A stretch of DNA of 64,000 nucleotides from Cotesia glomerata (lineage: Eukaryota; Arthropoda; Insecta; Hymenoptera; Braconidae), in NCBI RefSeq assembly GCF_020080835.1, contig NC_058165.1, positions 6,547,771 to 6,611,770 of the forward strand. Reading direction: 5' to 3'. Positions within the stretch are counted from its first letter, which is position 1. Each line of letters opens with the position of its first letter. The notes below the pieces were generated by a model, which ran no database searches, was not told where the DNA came from, and was given only the letters and a program-made list of their open reading frames with translations. Shown here one piece after another: positions 34,721 through 46,156 of this stretch. The position numbers were made by a program, and so were the translations under genes.

Positions 34721-35079
34721 TTTGGAAGCCACCTATGAGTCACCAATTTATCACCACTTTGGAATTTAGAATTTGATAATAACATTAAAGACAAGGCATG
34801 ACATCAGGCGGTCATAGTTCGGAGGATCATCTGTGATTATCCGTGATGACCATAATGCAGCGGTTCAGGGGAAGTCTCAAACGAACAGCGTTCACATATT
34901 GAAAAAAAAATAATCCTAATAATCTAATCCTATTCATTAATATTGTAAAGGCCCTTCTGGCATTACTTTTATAATATATTATTTAGTTGATACATTATTA
35001 TTAATTGACGCATTATTGTATACTCTAGATTCTGGCATTACTCATACTAATTTTATAAATCATTATTATTAATTGACCA

Positions 35080-35080
<1 letters not shown>

Positions 35081-35116
<36 letters not shown>

Positions 35117-35117
35117 C
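35081..35117 (+). repeat. (ATT)n microsatellite inside the TRIM
   Basis: About twelve ATT units near the 3' end of the interior. Confidence 0.9.
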
Positions 35118-35169
35118 ATATACTCTGTGCGAATTTTGATAAATGTAAGAATTCACGCATGTCACCGTT

Positions 35170-35178
35170 GAGGGGAAG
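35170..35178 (+). promoter_or_regulatory. Polypurine tract
   Basis: GAGGGGAAG ends at the base before the 3' LTR, the expected plus-strand priming site. Confidence 0.75.
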
Positions 35179-35363
35179 TGTTGAAGTCATCGGCTCATGC
35201 GTGTCATCCTACCTATAACTACTGTCCCATCATTATCACTATAGCATAAGAATGCAATTGTACTAGTCAGTAAGTTAGTCTGTTATAATAAACCATCAGA
35301 TATGGATGCATAACGGCTCCTTGTAACTACTCATTCACCCAGTATCCACTACAGATCCCAACA
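35179..35363 (+). repeat. 3' LTR of copia-type TRIM
   Basis: 185 bp, aligned without gaps to the 5' LTR. The differences seen are in CATCAGRTATGG and GGCTYCTTG. Confidence 0.88.
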
Positions 35364-35720
35364 TTTTTTTCAAAAAGAATTAAATTTCCTAAGAATGAGG
35401 TCTCTTATAATTTTTTTGTATCTTCAATATTTACCCCAAAATTTTGATTCCAAACTTATCCATCACCTAGTATAATTGAAAATGCTTAAGATCTAATTAT
35501 AAACTCAAAATTTGACTAAATAATAAAACTTTACCAACGCTAAAACTGCTAGAAACCTTTAGCATAGAAAATTCGATTTCCTTCAAAAAAATTTTTTTAT
35601 CATTTTTCCGTATTTCCAATATTTAGCCTAGAATATTTAATTTAACATTTTAGTATAATAAAAAACGCTTAAGAAAGTACGAGCACCAAGATAACTTTTG
35701 ATAAAAGGCTTGATTTGTTT
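35364..35720 (+). repeat. Family F degenerate tandem repeat, right part
   Basis: Resumes the array cut by the LTR element (AAGAATTAAATTTCCT, ATATTTACCCCAAAATTTTG, ATTTAGCCTAGAATATTTAA). Confidence 0.6.
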
Positions 35721-37317
35721 TTAATATGAAGTTTAAATATGTCTAAATAAATTCCGAAAATTTGATGAAGATTGCCCGATTATTTAAATAAATAATTAAC
35801 TTTGAAGTTGAGCGATTTAACATTGGTTTTATGGTGTAACCTCCAAACATTGATACATTTCTGTATTTTTCTCGTAAAACTGTCGGTGAATATTTTTAAA
35901 AAACTTATGTATGAAAGTAAATATATTAGTGATAAATTTAATTCAAAAAAATGTACACTTGCCCGACTAATTAAAGTGTATTAATTAAAAGAAAAATAAA
36001 TGTCGCCATTAGCCAATGTTAAATGTATATCTATATATTGAGAAAAATCATATGGTTACTGCTCTCCCCTTACTGCGCTAGAGTCGATACCTATCCCCAC
36101 CCCGCCTAGCGCTCGTACTTCCTTAAAAGGTAATTTTAAATTTAAATTCTGGATAATTGATTTATTTCCATGAAAATAATTTAGTAACTATTTTTTTTCT
36201 CTTCATGTAAATGTAAATATATTTGTCATAATATTGGCATGCATAAAATGTAGCACTTGTCACTATTTTTTTATCGAACAAAAAATTTTTAATCTTTTAT
36301 TGTAACGCAATTTAAAGTTTTTGTTCCGCTGTAGTACGACTGCAGTCTTGGTACGTGTTTCCCTGTCCCGCTGTCAAGGTTGCCTCCAGAAGAGCATCAG
36401 ACGTGTCTTGAATTTATACGAGACAACAACCCAGTGGAATTCGTCAATCCATCTACTCTTAGCTTCGATGTATTATCCTTGTACATGTATATAGTACCTA
36501 TATATATGGACAAGTCACTAGAATTGGTAGCATACAATTTTCGACATTTCCATGACATTCATCGACGTTATCGACTTGTCAATTGTTATCGAACATCTAC
36601 GGTCTACAGGAAAATTTCCATTCTACTTAAGATTGAATTACACTGACATTTACGTTCTACAATAATAATAGCTTCCCAACTTCATGCTTAGATTTTAAAA
36701 CCAATCTGTCGGGGCGTTACAGAATTATTCAAAAAATACAAACCAAAGAACAAAATTTAAGTTTTTTTGAGATAACTTGTAAACTCTACAACTAATTCAA
36801 AACCTTGTACACACATTTTTTATTAGAAAATGTGTTGAATTTTGTAGAGCAAGTCAATATCGAACTATGTGTTCAAAGGATATCGTAGTTTAAAAATACT
36901 CAAAAAAGTGCTGTTATAAAACAATTATCGAAGTTTTCAAATACTTGAAAATTTGAGAGATAACTTGCAGGGTCTAATAAGATTTTTTGTGTCCATAATT
37001 CAATTTGTTTGATAATAAGGGCTATTCTGAACCAATTTTGAAATTTTGAGCTCAAACCGTTCAAAATCAACCAATTGGTCAAATTCTGAGTAGAAAATTT
37101 CAGAGACGGCCTACATAATTAAAATTACTAATGAGTCAAAAAGTTCGTTGATTAAATTTCTGCGTTATGAACCCGAGCAATACGAAATTAACCATAAGAG
37201 TGTAAAAAAATTAGTAAGAAAAAACAAACAATTGATACATTTTTGAGTATTTTAATATAAAAAATAGATCTAGATTTAAAAAACGGCCCGCAGAATTTAT
37301 TCTTTTTTTGCCCTCCG
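35721..37317. other. Low-copy stretch, no gene confirmed
   Basis: 36040-36130 and 36330-36650 are less AT-rich. An 88-codon plus frame at 36380-36646 starts MPPEEHQTCLEF but shows no domain, and its Tyr-Ile-rich middle looks like simple sequence. I leave it uncalled. Confidence 0.35.
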
Positions 37318-37373
37318 GGCGGAAAGTGGCAACTTTCGTCCCGCTGCGCTAAACTAAGTTGCCGCTTTCCGCC
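37318..37373. repeat. GC-rich imperfect palindrome 1
   Basis: GGCGGAAAGTGGCAACTT pairs with AAGTTGCCGCTTTCCGCC across a 20-base loop holding CCCGCTGCGC. Confidence 0.8.
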
Positions 37374-37390
37374 TTCGTCGGACAAAAAAA

Positions 37391-37525
37391 TAGTATACAC
37401 TCCTCGGGAAGTAAATAAGAAAGCCTCAGATCACATGTTTGTTGACCTCGGCTTCGCCTCGGCCAACAATTACATGTGATCTGAGACATTTCTTACTTTA
37501 CTTCCCTAGGTGTGTAATATACTAT
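37391..37525. repeat. Long imperfect palindrome 2
   Basis: The arms (TAGTATACAC ... GGGAAGTAAATAAGAAA ... CTCAGATCACATGT and their reverse) give a stem of about 55 pairs with few mismatches. The tip is CCTCGGCTTCGCCTCGG. Confidence 0.85.
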
Positions 37526-38970
37526 TTAAAATTTATTCGTTTTATAATTGTATAATTGAACAAAAATTAATCGGATAATTCCGAAATTAGATTTGATAAA
37601 ATTCAATTTTTTTCGGATTTCTTTGCAGTGAGCGCGTCTTAAATATTAAAATTCTAATTTAATTATTATGAAGAAAATAGAAAATACATAACTCTAGATA
37701 TAGTTGATCAATCGAATCTTTTTTACTTCTCCCTTTTTTTATCCAATTTAACCAAAAAAATAATCACTTCTCTATTGTATTTTTACCTTCGAAATTCGAA
37801 GACCATTTTTATTTTTATTCGAAACCTTTCACCCTTGAAATTTCCATATAATTGCAAAAAATGTAACTTTTAAGTTTAAATCGCAAAAGCTAAAAAAAGA
37901 GCAAGACCGTTAATGTTTTACTTTTTAAAGTTTTGTTTTGTTTTTTTTTTTTTTTTTTGTTATTTTATTCTCCTCTGACGAACTCAGCGTTCAGGTTGAC
38001 GTCGAAACAAACTACTCAATTTGCGGTCCAGCAGTAAAAATAAAAACAACAAAGAAATCCCTAAAAAGTAAATCAATGTTTAATCGCTCGCATTTATACA
38101 TGATTTTGTTTCGCAAACTTTCAGTGGAACAATAATACAATAAAAAGTTTTATAATCGAAAAGTCCCGCTTCAAACGGTAATATGATTGAAAAAATAATG
38201 ATAATAGTAATAAATAACATGACATGAAAAACGCAGATAGGCCGAAAAATTTCCATAAATAAAAAACAAATTTTTTTTCCATAAATTCTCATTAAATTCA
38301 CTGGGAAATGTATGACGATCGTAAAGTCCACCCTGACGCTTCGCGTCGCGTTGCAATTAATTACCAGAGCTCTAATCTAAATACAAAAAACATTTATCGT
38401 CGTAGAAGATCGATTAAAACCAACTGCAAATAAATAACATCATTTCGATAACAATAATTCTTATCATTTTCATTAAAACCGCGATAAATGCCGATGCTTA
38501 TACTGTTCATTATTTCTGACGGGTATGAATCTGCACCTTCGACCTCAGGTTCAACTGAATGCTCCATTAAATCATTGGTTGCTTCATGTCCTTTAATTAT
38601 TTTTTTTCAGAGACCATCTAGATTAAAAATTTATTAAAAAAGTTCTTGATTGAAGAATTTTTATCTTGTTAAACTGGGAATATGGTTCTGGTGGATAATG
38701 AATTATTACATAGTTCCTTAATAGTACATCCGTACTCAACGACTTCATTATAATGAATGAATAGATAAGAAGAGAATACAGTAATATATAGTATTAAGTG
38801 TAATGTGTTTCTGTATATGTAATGAATGTATGTTTATGCTAGTATGAGTGTGAACATGTGAGAGTGTAAGGTTGCATTGATTTTAACATATCTTAAAACT
38901 TTGTTTAGTGCCGAATCGATGTATTAAACTACAAAGTAGTTAAAATAACGTAAAATTGATCATTTGTGTT
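37526..38970. other. Low-copy AT-rich stretch
   Basis: No gene seen. A T run near 37940-37958, a small GC-rich tract ACGCTTCGCGTCGCG at about 38336-38350, and otherwise unremarkable sequence. The short frames are not credible. Confidence 0.35.
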
Positions 38971-39290
38971 ACAAGTTAATTCTTGGTTTCGTCACTAAAT
39001 GGCTACACCCTCTCGTTACTAGATAAACTTCACCAGAGTATATCGAGGGTACTCTGACGTAACCTCGTAACTCGATTTTTAGGGGTTACGATTTATATAT
39101 ATTTAATTTTTTTTCTGAAACATAATTGGCGTATATCGATGAGAAAGTACTAAAACTTTGAAATTAGCGATAGATGTTTACGATTTTATAATTTGATTTT
39201 CTTGAAAAAAGTTTTTTGTTTCTCCGTAAAGTAGTGTTTTTTGAGATACGAGGTTACGTCAGAGTACCCTCGATATGTAGGCTTCAACAC
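38971..39290 (+). repeat. Dispersed CTCF-motif repeat, copy 7, split by a MITE
   Basis: Starts TTCTTGGTTTCGTCACTAAA then TGGCTACACCCTCTCG. The core is decayed (CACTAAATGGC). The ACCAGAGTATA tail is cut at 39042 by the MITE and resumes after 39274. Confidence 0.55.
39043..39273. mobile_element. TA-flanked MITE, TCGAGGGTACTCTGACG ends (231 bp)
   Basis: The left TCGAGGGTACTCTGACGTAA and its reverse complement at the right end match perfectly for about 27 bases. TA is present at 39041-39042 and 39274-39275. Intact arms suggest a recent insertion. Non-coding. Confidence 0.85.
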
Positions 39291-39769
39291 TTTTTTATTA
39301 ACCTTTTAATGTTCGGCCTTGAATCCCCACTCTTAATTCAAGTCATATGTCTTTTTCTTTAAGTGAGAGAGCTATAGTCTTTTTTCTATAGATGGGCCCC
39401 GAAAAGTAGTAGAAAGGGACACATGGACACACTGCTACAACTAAACCGTCTTTTACACAACCGCATAACGGACTATGATTGGCTCTCTCCCCTAACAGCT
39501 CACACCGAGATTCTTTGCGCTTCCAGAACATTAAAGGGTTAATAAAATAGATTATTGAAGGACTATTTAGAATGAATTGTATGATCCGATATTATTGAAT
39601 TTGGCTTTGAGTTTAATAAGCTGCAGCTTATTAAACTATTATATCCATGGATAATAGGTTGACTCAATATATTTTTTATACATTTTGCTTAACAGGCGAG
39701 ACCATCTTTTTCTCGCTTTGCTCTCACGGAGTTCAACGGAACTATCTCTGTCGCACTCCCAACAGCAGA
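39291..39769. other. Low-copy stretch
   Basis: Contains a short perfect palindrome TAATAAGCTGCAGCTTATTA (39616-39635). The minus frame at 39343-39531 has no family motif. Confidence 0.35.
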
Positions 39770-39920
39770 GCAATTGCAGTTTCGATTGGTTTCACGAAAC
39801 AAATGAGATTTTTGAAAAAAACGCTTTGTGGTAAAATAGTTTATTAAATTATCTATTATCTCTAAAAACGTTTTTTCAAAATTTACATTCGTTTCGCTAA
39901 GCCGATTGAAACTGCAATCA
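39770..39920. repeat. Long imperfect palindrome 3
   Basis: The left arm AATTGCAGTTTCGATTGG ... TTTTGAAAAAAACG pairs with the right arm CGTTTTTTCAAAATTT ... CCGATTGAAACTGCAAT across a 45-base loop. Outer GCGAGACCATC (about 39698) and ACTGGTCTCGG (about 39919) may extend the stem. Confidence 0.75.
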
Positions 39921-40388
39921 CTGGTCTCGGCTGTTAAAGATTATTTTTTGTAATATCAACCGCGAAACTTAGATTTTTGAGCTATAGTTAGGAGGGGTAA
40001 AATGAATGATATCTGGACATCTATAGTGGAGTCTATTTTTCACGCACGCGTATCGATAAGTGACATCTCGCTCTCTATCTGTCTCTACATTCCCGCATGG
40101 ATGCTAAAAAGCACTATAGGATATTTAGTTTCGTTTATTTCTACAATCGTCCGCCAGGGAGAGTATGAATCGAAAAAGAAAAATCTTTGCGACAAGTCGA
40201 TTCTTGTAAACAATTTTACTAATATTTTAGTTTGTCATTTATTTACATGTGACAGTTCATAAATGAATAAAATTTGATTTGCATCCTCTCAAATCCGAGT
40301 TTCGCCGCTGCTATTACAAAAAATTTTGTTCGATACAAATCCGCAAAGGTTGGCATTTTGGTAATAAACTTAAAGTGATGACACTCGT
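39921..40388. other. Low-copy stretch
   Basis: A plus frame at 40002-40262 (86 codons) shows no motif. No gene called. Confidence 0.35.
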
Positions 40389-40499
40389 CTGAGATTATAA
40401 ATACATTCTCAACAAAATCTCGTACGTTTTATCTGGTCTCGCTTCGCTCGACCGATAACAACGTACTCGATTTTGTTAAGAATGCTTTCATAATCTCAG
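40389..40499. repeat. Long imperfect palindrome 4
   Basis: CTGAGATTATAAATACATTC ... AACAAAATCTCGTACGTT pairs with AACGTACTCGATTTTGTTAA ... GAATGCTTTCATAATCTCAG. The tip is GGTCTCGCTTCGCTCGACC, of the same style as palindrome 2. Confidence 0.85.
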
Positions 40500-43109
40500 C
40501 CTCGTGACGTCACTTCAAGCTTACCAAAATACCTACCGTTGCGCATACGTATCGAAAATAACTATTTTACGTTGAAAAAAATCCAAGATTTAGTAAAAAT
40601 CTGAAAATATAAGTAAATTCACTGAAAGTTGATGAAAATGCTTAAAATTAGCATAGATAAAAGATTTTCCAATTTTCTTAAAAATTTTGAGGCACTTCTA
40701 TGATAATTCGTTGTAAACTCAATACATTTATATGTCATGTGATCTCTCTAATGTGAAGTTGGTTATTACTTTTCTTTAGAAGTTAGTTCTTCGTTTCACT
40801 AGGTGGCTACGCTTTCTCGCTACTAAAAATGTCTTACTAGGGTATATATAAGCCACTTAATTTTCTTATATCAATAAGTTGAATATTAAGCTATCTATAT
40901 ATTTAATTTTTATATTTTAGCGTGATAATTATAGTACTATAAAAATAAAATTACTTGATCAGAGATAAATATTTTTGGTAAAAACACCACTTAAGTTACT
41001 TGAAACCTCTTTGTAATAAAGTATTTGCGACCAATTTTTGGAATAAAAAATTTAAAAAATCCAACGATTGTTGGTATTATTGCTTTAATCCTGTAATTTT
41101 TCGAATGAATGTCCCCGTGGAAAAAATTTTCTGGGTGAAAGATATCTTGAAAACAGTATGCGTGGTTGGTTTAATTGGTAAAATTTTCGGATATTTAACT
41201 TTTTCTCTCTTTCTTCTCTGTTTTATTTTCTTGATTCCGTCCGTAAATATTACGAATTAATTCTTACCAAATATCTCGAAATAAAAGTGAAACTTTAAAG
41301 AAAATGATTCTCTTGAATCAAGTACTTTTTATCAATATCGAAGCAATTATTTGAAGTAGACAAAAGCTAAAGGGCTACTGGATAGTCAATATTTATTTCA
41401 ACAATAAGCTAACAGGCAGTCGACATCACAAAGTAACTAAATAAAATAAGAATAAACTTGAAGAAAAAATTTGTTATCAGAAAAGCAGAGAAGATGCGTA
41501 GTTCTATCTTTTTCTTAACAGTCGGGAAATTCCAGAGCAAAAACAAGAAAGTAGAGGACGGAAGTGGATAGCATCAGATAAAAGATAAGAGGTCAGTACA
41601 ACTATTATATTGAGTACCGAGGAGCTATCGAGCGGTAGCGCTCATTCTAATATACTGTACTGAACTCACTATATACAGCTGCAACTTGAAGAATTTCTCT
41701 AGAAGATGGAACCCGAGTCAATGGCTGTTGAGAGTGGACATTTTGTCGAACCGTGATCGATCTTTCCTTTTTCTGTGAGGTAGTTGACTTTTTTCTGGCA
41801 GTAAGTGTTTCGGGATTGGATACCATCAGTGAAATCAAGATCAGGATTTGCTATGCTGTTTTTTGTGCTATTGGAATTCTGTACGTACAAGCAGCCACAG
41901 AAAATGGATGCCAGTCGGTGAATATAGAGAATTCCTGGAATTTTCTGGCGTAGGAGGGAGAGCAGTACAAACAAACAAAGACGGGGGAATGATAAAAATT
42001 GTTTTGGAGGTAGAAGTTGAGTTAATAGTCAAAAGTAAAGTATTTTAATAATTTAATATATTGGGAAATTCCGGGTTGATTTAGTTTGTTTTGTCGGAAA
42101 TATTATTTTGGTTATTAAAAATTTTCCGGATTGCTCGGCTAATTCGATGAACTTTGCTACTTGAATTATTTACATGAAAATAGTTATGTTTTAGGGGAAT
42201 TGGAGATTTTTCAGTGTTAAGAGGATTTTGTTTGGTTGGACGGATACAGTTTTAGTAGCAGATTTAGAGGTTGTGCAGTTTTCAGAGCCATAATAAACCG
42301 GTTACTACTACTATTATGATGGTAATCAGTAATAATAGCTATTATTATTTTAACTAGTTACTACTATTATCAAAATCGTAATTCCTAATATAACCTGATG
42401 GTTACAGTTACCATCAGTAATAATAATAGCTACTATCTAAGCTAGTAAAAAATATTAAAAAAATTAAAAATTTGCGTTAGCATGGATGCATTTCTGAATA
42501 AACTAAAAGCAGTTGTAGCGCAGTGTAGTACACAAAAAATCGGGATTAAATTCGGATTGAATGTATATTTAAATTTTTATTTGTCTAAAACAAGTTTCAC
42601 CGCCAAATTTTTCAAAAAAAAAATTCGAAATTTCCAAAGAAATCAAAATTTTCAATAAAATTCAAATTTCAAAACAATTAAAATTAAAAAAAAAATTTTA
42701 ATCTTACAAAAAATTTTTAAAAAACATAATTTTCAAAAAATCTAAGATTTTCAAAACAAAATTTTGAATACAATGAAGCTTTAAACTAATTATTAATCAT
42801 AATTATCTAATTATTTAAATTAAAATTTTCCCTTTAACAATTGCAATTAAAGAGAGCATACTCTTTGTTCCAGCTGATGGTATCGTATTTTGAAATGCAC
42901 CGAATCAGCTTGACTACATGTAATTTTTCTTCTGCATTAAATTAAATGATATTCTTAAAGCTAGCAGATGAAATAAACTCATTGACCTGTTCTAGTTATG
43001 CATTCTGTTGAAGAAATTCAATGCACAAATTATCAAAACTAGCAACCTGCAGTCCCTATGTAACTGCCAAGAATTGCGAACTATAAATAAAATTTTGCTT
43101 AATTGTATA
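40500..43109. other. AT-rich, mostly low-copy stretch
   Basis: Contains the CTCF-motif repeat at 40785-40855 (separate entry). 41360-42060 is less AT-rich; overlapping frames on both strands at 41647-42048 are open for 60-90 codons but are mutual shadows with no domain. 42460-42840 is A/T homopolymer-rich. Confidence 0.35.
40785..40855 (+). repeat. Dispersed CTCF-motif repeat, copy 8
   Basis: TTAGTTCTTCGTTTCACTAG then GTGGCTACGCTTTCTCGC. The core TTCACTAGGTGGCTAC is at 40795-40810, followed by the usual CTCGCTACTA and GGTATATATA tail. Confidence 0.6.
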
Positions 43110-43488
43110 ATGATTTTCGTTAAAGTGTACTTTACTTTCTTAACTATTGACATTTATAAAGATATAAGCTCATCCCAATATTACAATCATAACGAGCTTT
43201 CATTTGAGTACCCACTTGCATTTTTGATATATTTTTCATATATACATCTATATAATATATATATAAATATATAAAAAATTCATGTGGGTACTCAAATGAA
43301 AGGTCTCGATGAGTGTAACATCGGGATGAGCTTATATCTTTAAAAATGTCAATAGTTCACAAGATACAAGGTCATTTCTTAATTATTGATATTTTTAAAG
43401 ATGTAAGCTCATCCCGATGTTACACTCATCAAGAGCTCTCATTTGAGTACCCACATGCCTTTTTATATATTTTTCATATATACATATA

Positions 43489-43493
<5 letters not shown>

Positions 43494-43555
<62 letters not shown>
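43494..43555. repeat. (AT)n microsatellite
   Basis: About 30 AT units between palindromes. Confidence 0.95.
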
Positions 43556-43563
<8 letters not shown>

Positions 43564-43755
43564 TGATGCGGGTACTCAAATGAAAGGTCTCGATGAGTGT
43601 AATGTCGGGATGAGCTTATACCTTTAAAAATGTCAATAGCTCACAAGATACAAGGTCATTTCTTAACTATTGATATTTTCAAAGATATAAGCTCATCCCG
43701 ATGTTACACTCATCAATAGCTTTCATTTGAGTACCCACATGCATTTTTATATATT

Positions 43756-43758
<3 letters not shown>

Positions 43759-43839
<81 letters not shown>

Positions 43840-43846
43840 AATATAT
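43759..43846. repeat. (AT)n microsatellite
   Basis: About 38 AT units at the equivalent position of the next palindrome, ending in ATAATATATAAATATATG. Confidence 0.95.
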
Positions 43847-43960
43847 GAAAAATTGATGTGGGTACTCAAATGAAAGGTCTCGATGAGTATAATGTCGGAG
43901 TGAGCTTATATCTGTAAAAATGTCAATAATTCACAAGTTATAAAGTCATTTATTAATTAT

Positions 43961-44574
43961 GAATCTAGAGATAGAGTATTTTCTCTTAATGATATTCTCT
44001 TGATAGTATAGATGATAGGATTACAATTAATTCAATTATAATGGAACCATCAAATGATGTTTCATGATTTTATCTTATGAAAAAATATTAATAATTGATG
44101 ATAATAATACTTTTTTAGTAACCCAAATCTTGGATGATTGCTATTTTGATAATCATAGTCAATCATTCAAAATAATCAATAACAGCTCTAATATTTGGAA
44201 ATTTTTATCATATATGGATTTAAACGATTGTGTTATTATTTGTTTAATATTTTAAAGGAAAAAATGCTCATCACTAAAATATGGATGCAAATAAAGAATT
44301 AAATTAAATAAATTTATATTATTTTTTCTTTTAGAATTTTTACAATCTGAGATGGTTACAGTTACCATCTTCGATTATAGCAGTTATAATTTTTAATAAT
44401 TACAATTATCATTTTCGATAGTAATCGTTACCATTATTAATAGTAACTAGTACAATCGTCAATGATAACACCTATTATTTTGTGACTAATTAATTTTATT
44501 ACCATTTCAAATAGTAGGAGTTAATATTTTCGCATAGTAAATACTATTATTAATTTTTCTCCGTGTAGTATTAA
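43961..44574. other. AT-rich spacer
   Basis: No gene. Repeated words of the kind AATAGTAACTAG / GTTACCATCTTCG resemble 42300-42450, hinting at another old, diffuse repeat. Confidence 0.35.
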
Positions 44575-45157
44575 AATCAAGAACTAACTTCCAATAAATA
44601 GTATCAACTAATTTTCGTTAGGTGATGCCTTAAAATTTCCATAAAAATCGTGAAATCTTGAATTATGTCAAAATTTCGAGAACGTTTATCAATTTTTTAG
44701 AGAATAAACTACCGAAAATTTTCTGATTTAATCGTTAATTGACTTTTTGAAATGGCGATAGTTAAATTTTAAGATTTTTGCAGAATATCTGACTTTCATT
44801 AACATGAGCAACAATTTCCAAGCCAAAATATGTTAAATATCTATATAGACGGCCTAATATTCAATTAAGGCAGTACCCTCGCGACTTCCGTAGTCAAAAG
44901 TTAATGCTAGAATGTACGGCACATATACTTGAGAGTCATTATTGACAAGCCTAAAACTTTTTGCTGTTTATGTACTTATTTTAGCCAATCACGAACGAGA
45001 AACTGATCGTTTGAAAAGTCTGGCAACACTGCGTGAGCGTTAAGATATTTTATAGTGGTTATACTGTAGTGTTTTGAACTAGCTGTAGACAAACCTCTGT
45101 TTTGATACATGCGTTTATTTATTTATTTACATACATTTATTCGGAAATATAATTACA

Positions 45158-45247
45158 ATGTCTGAAAAATTGACTTATAAAGGACGATTCATAAAAAAAG
45201 TCCTTGAAAAACGACAGACATCTAGCACGTATGCAAATAACAAATAA
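45158..45247 (+). pseudogene. Possible transposase N-terminal remnant
   Basis: ATG-initiated 29 codons, basic (Lys/Arg-rich), just before the family A insertion. Family not recognisable. It could equally be a chance frame. Confidence 0.2.
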
Positions 45248-45249
45248 AG

Positions 45250-45927
45250 AAAAATTAGAAAAACGGTTGACCTTGAAGGCCATCCCTGCAACTTCCCGCT
45301 AATTCCATACCTAGGCGCTTAAAATTGCACTTATGACCTTTTTGAGCTCTTCGAGATCAAAAATACAGTTTATGTGTTATTTTGAGCCCTCCGAGCTCAA
45401 AGAGATAGCTTTCCTATGCTTTTGAGCTCTTCAAGCTCAAAAATCTTATCAAAGTTCGATAAAACAAGATTTTTTTTATTTTCAAACTGCTATAACTTTT
45501 GAACGAATCAACCAATTTCCACGCGGTTAGGAGAAATCGATGTAGTTTTTTAAGCTCTATAAATAATTTGCAACAAAAAAATTGATCTGATGAAAAATTT
45601 CGGAGTTATTACAAAAAAACACTTTTTTCGACTCTTTTCGACAACGATATCTCACGAACGCATCAACAAATGCGGGTTTTCAAGGTTAAGAGCTGATTAG
45701 TTTTTGAGGTCGATAGGTTCAGCCAATTCGGAGATATTTAAAAAAAATGAAAAAAAAAAAACAACTTTTTTTTTCACTTTTTTTGTAATTTTTCGAAATC
45801 TACTGATCTGAATCGGTTCCAACTTACAGGAAATCTAAGTTTGGCGAAGACCTTTCGAATGACACCAACTACGATCAAATCGGTCAAGCCGTTCAGAAGT
45901 TATAAGAGGTTTACATACACACACACT

Positions 45928-46000
<73 letters not shown>

Positions 46001-46156
46001 GATGTACGGACATCATCGTAAAAATAGTCAGGGAAGCTTCTTCGGGCTTCAAAACGTCGAGATCTGTTGAAACCACGATTTTTGCAAAACGGGTTGAAAT
46101 CAATAACTTCCCGATTTTTCGAAAATCTTCGATTTTCTTAGCGGGAAGTTAAAAAT
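45250..46156 (+). mobile_element. Family A repeat nested in the 44.9-46.9 kb element
   Basis: Full head, three GAGCTC palindromes, ACCGATT/TCGATG modules, (CA)n at about 45915-45996 and tail TTAGCGGGAAGTTAAAAAT. Confidence 0.75.

Larger units (their letters stand above)
33868..35363 (+). mobile_element. Non-autonomous Ty1/copia LTR element (TRIM-like), 1496 bp
   Basis: Two 185-bp direct repeats, each starting TGTTGAAGTC and ending GATCCCAACA (TG...CA), differ at only about two positions by eye. They are flanked by T runs consistent with a 5-bp TTTTT duplication. The primer-binding site directly abuts the 5' LTR, and a purine tract directly abuts the 3' LTR. The 1.13-kb interior encodes no gag, protease, integrase or reverse transcriptase, so it must depend on an autonomous copia relative. 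It is inserted in the family F array. Confidence 0.88.
43110..43960. repeat. Tandem palindromes separated by (AT)n
   Basis: The half-unit (about 95 bp) reads GTGGGTACTCAAATGAAAGG, TCTCGATGAGTGTAACATCG, GGATGAGCTTATATC, AAAAATGTCAATAGTTCACA, AGATACAAGGTCATTTCTTA. It is followed by its own reverse complement, giving near-perfect palindromes at about 43281-43460 and 43563-43748, with single halves at 43130-43215 and 43855-43960. Between palindromes lie AT tracts bounded by TTTTTCATATAT / ATATATGAAAAAT. The sequence can extrude cruciforms and make long hairpin RNA. Confidence 0.85.

Noticed and set aside
36380..36646. 88-codon frame starting MPPEEHQTC
   Set aside because: No recognisable family, and no neighbouring exon or promoter evidence.
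41647..42048. Four mutually overlapping frames on both strands
   Set aside because: Mutual shadows in one less AT-rich block, with no domain.
43110..43960. CRISPR array
   Set aside because: The regular units are palindromic halves with (AT)n between them, not short repeats with unique spacers; the genome is eukaryotic.
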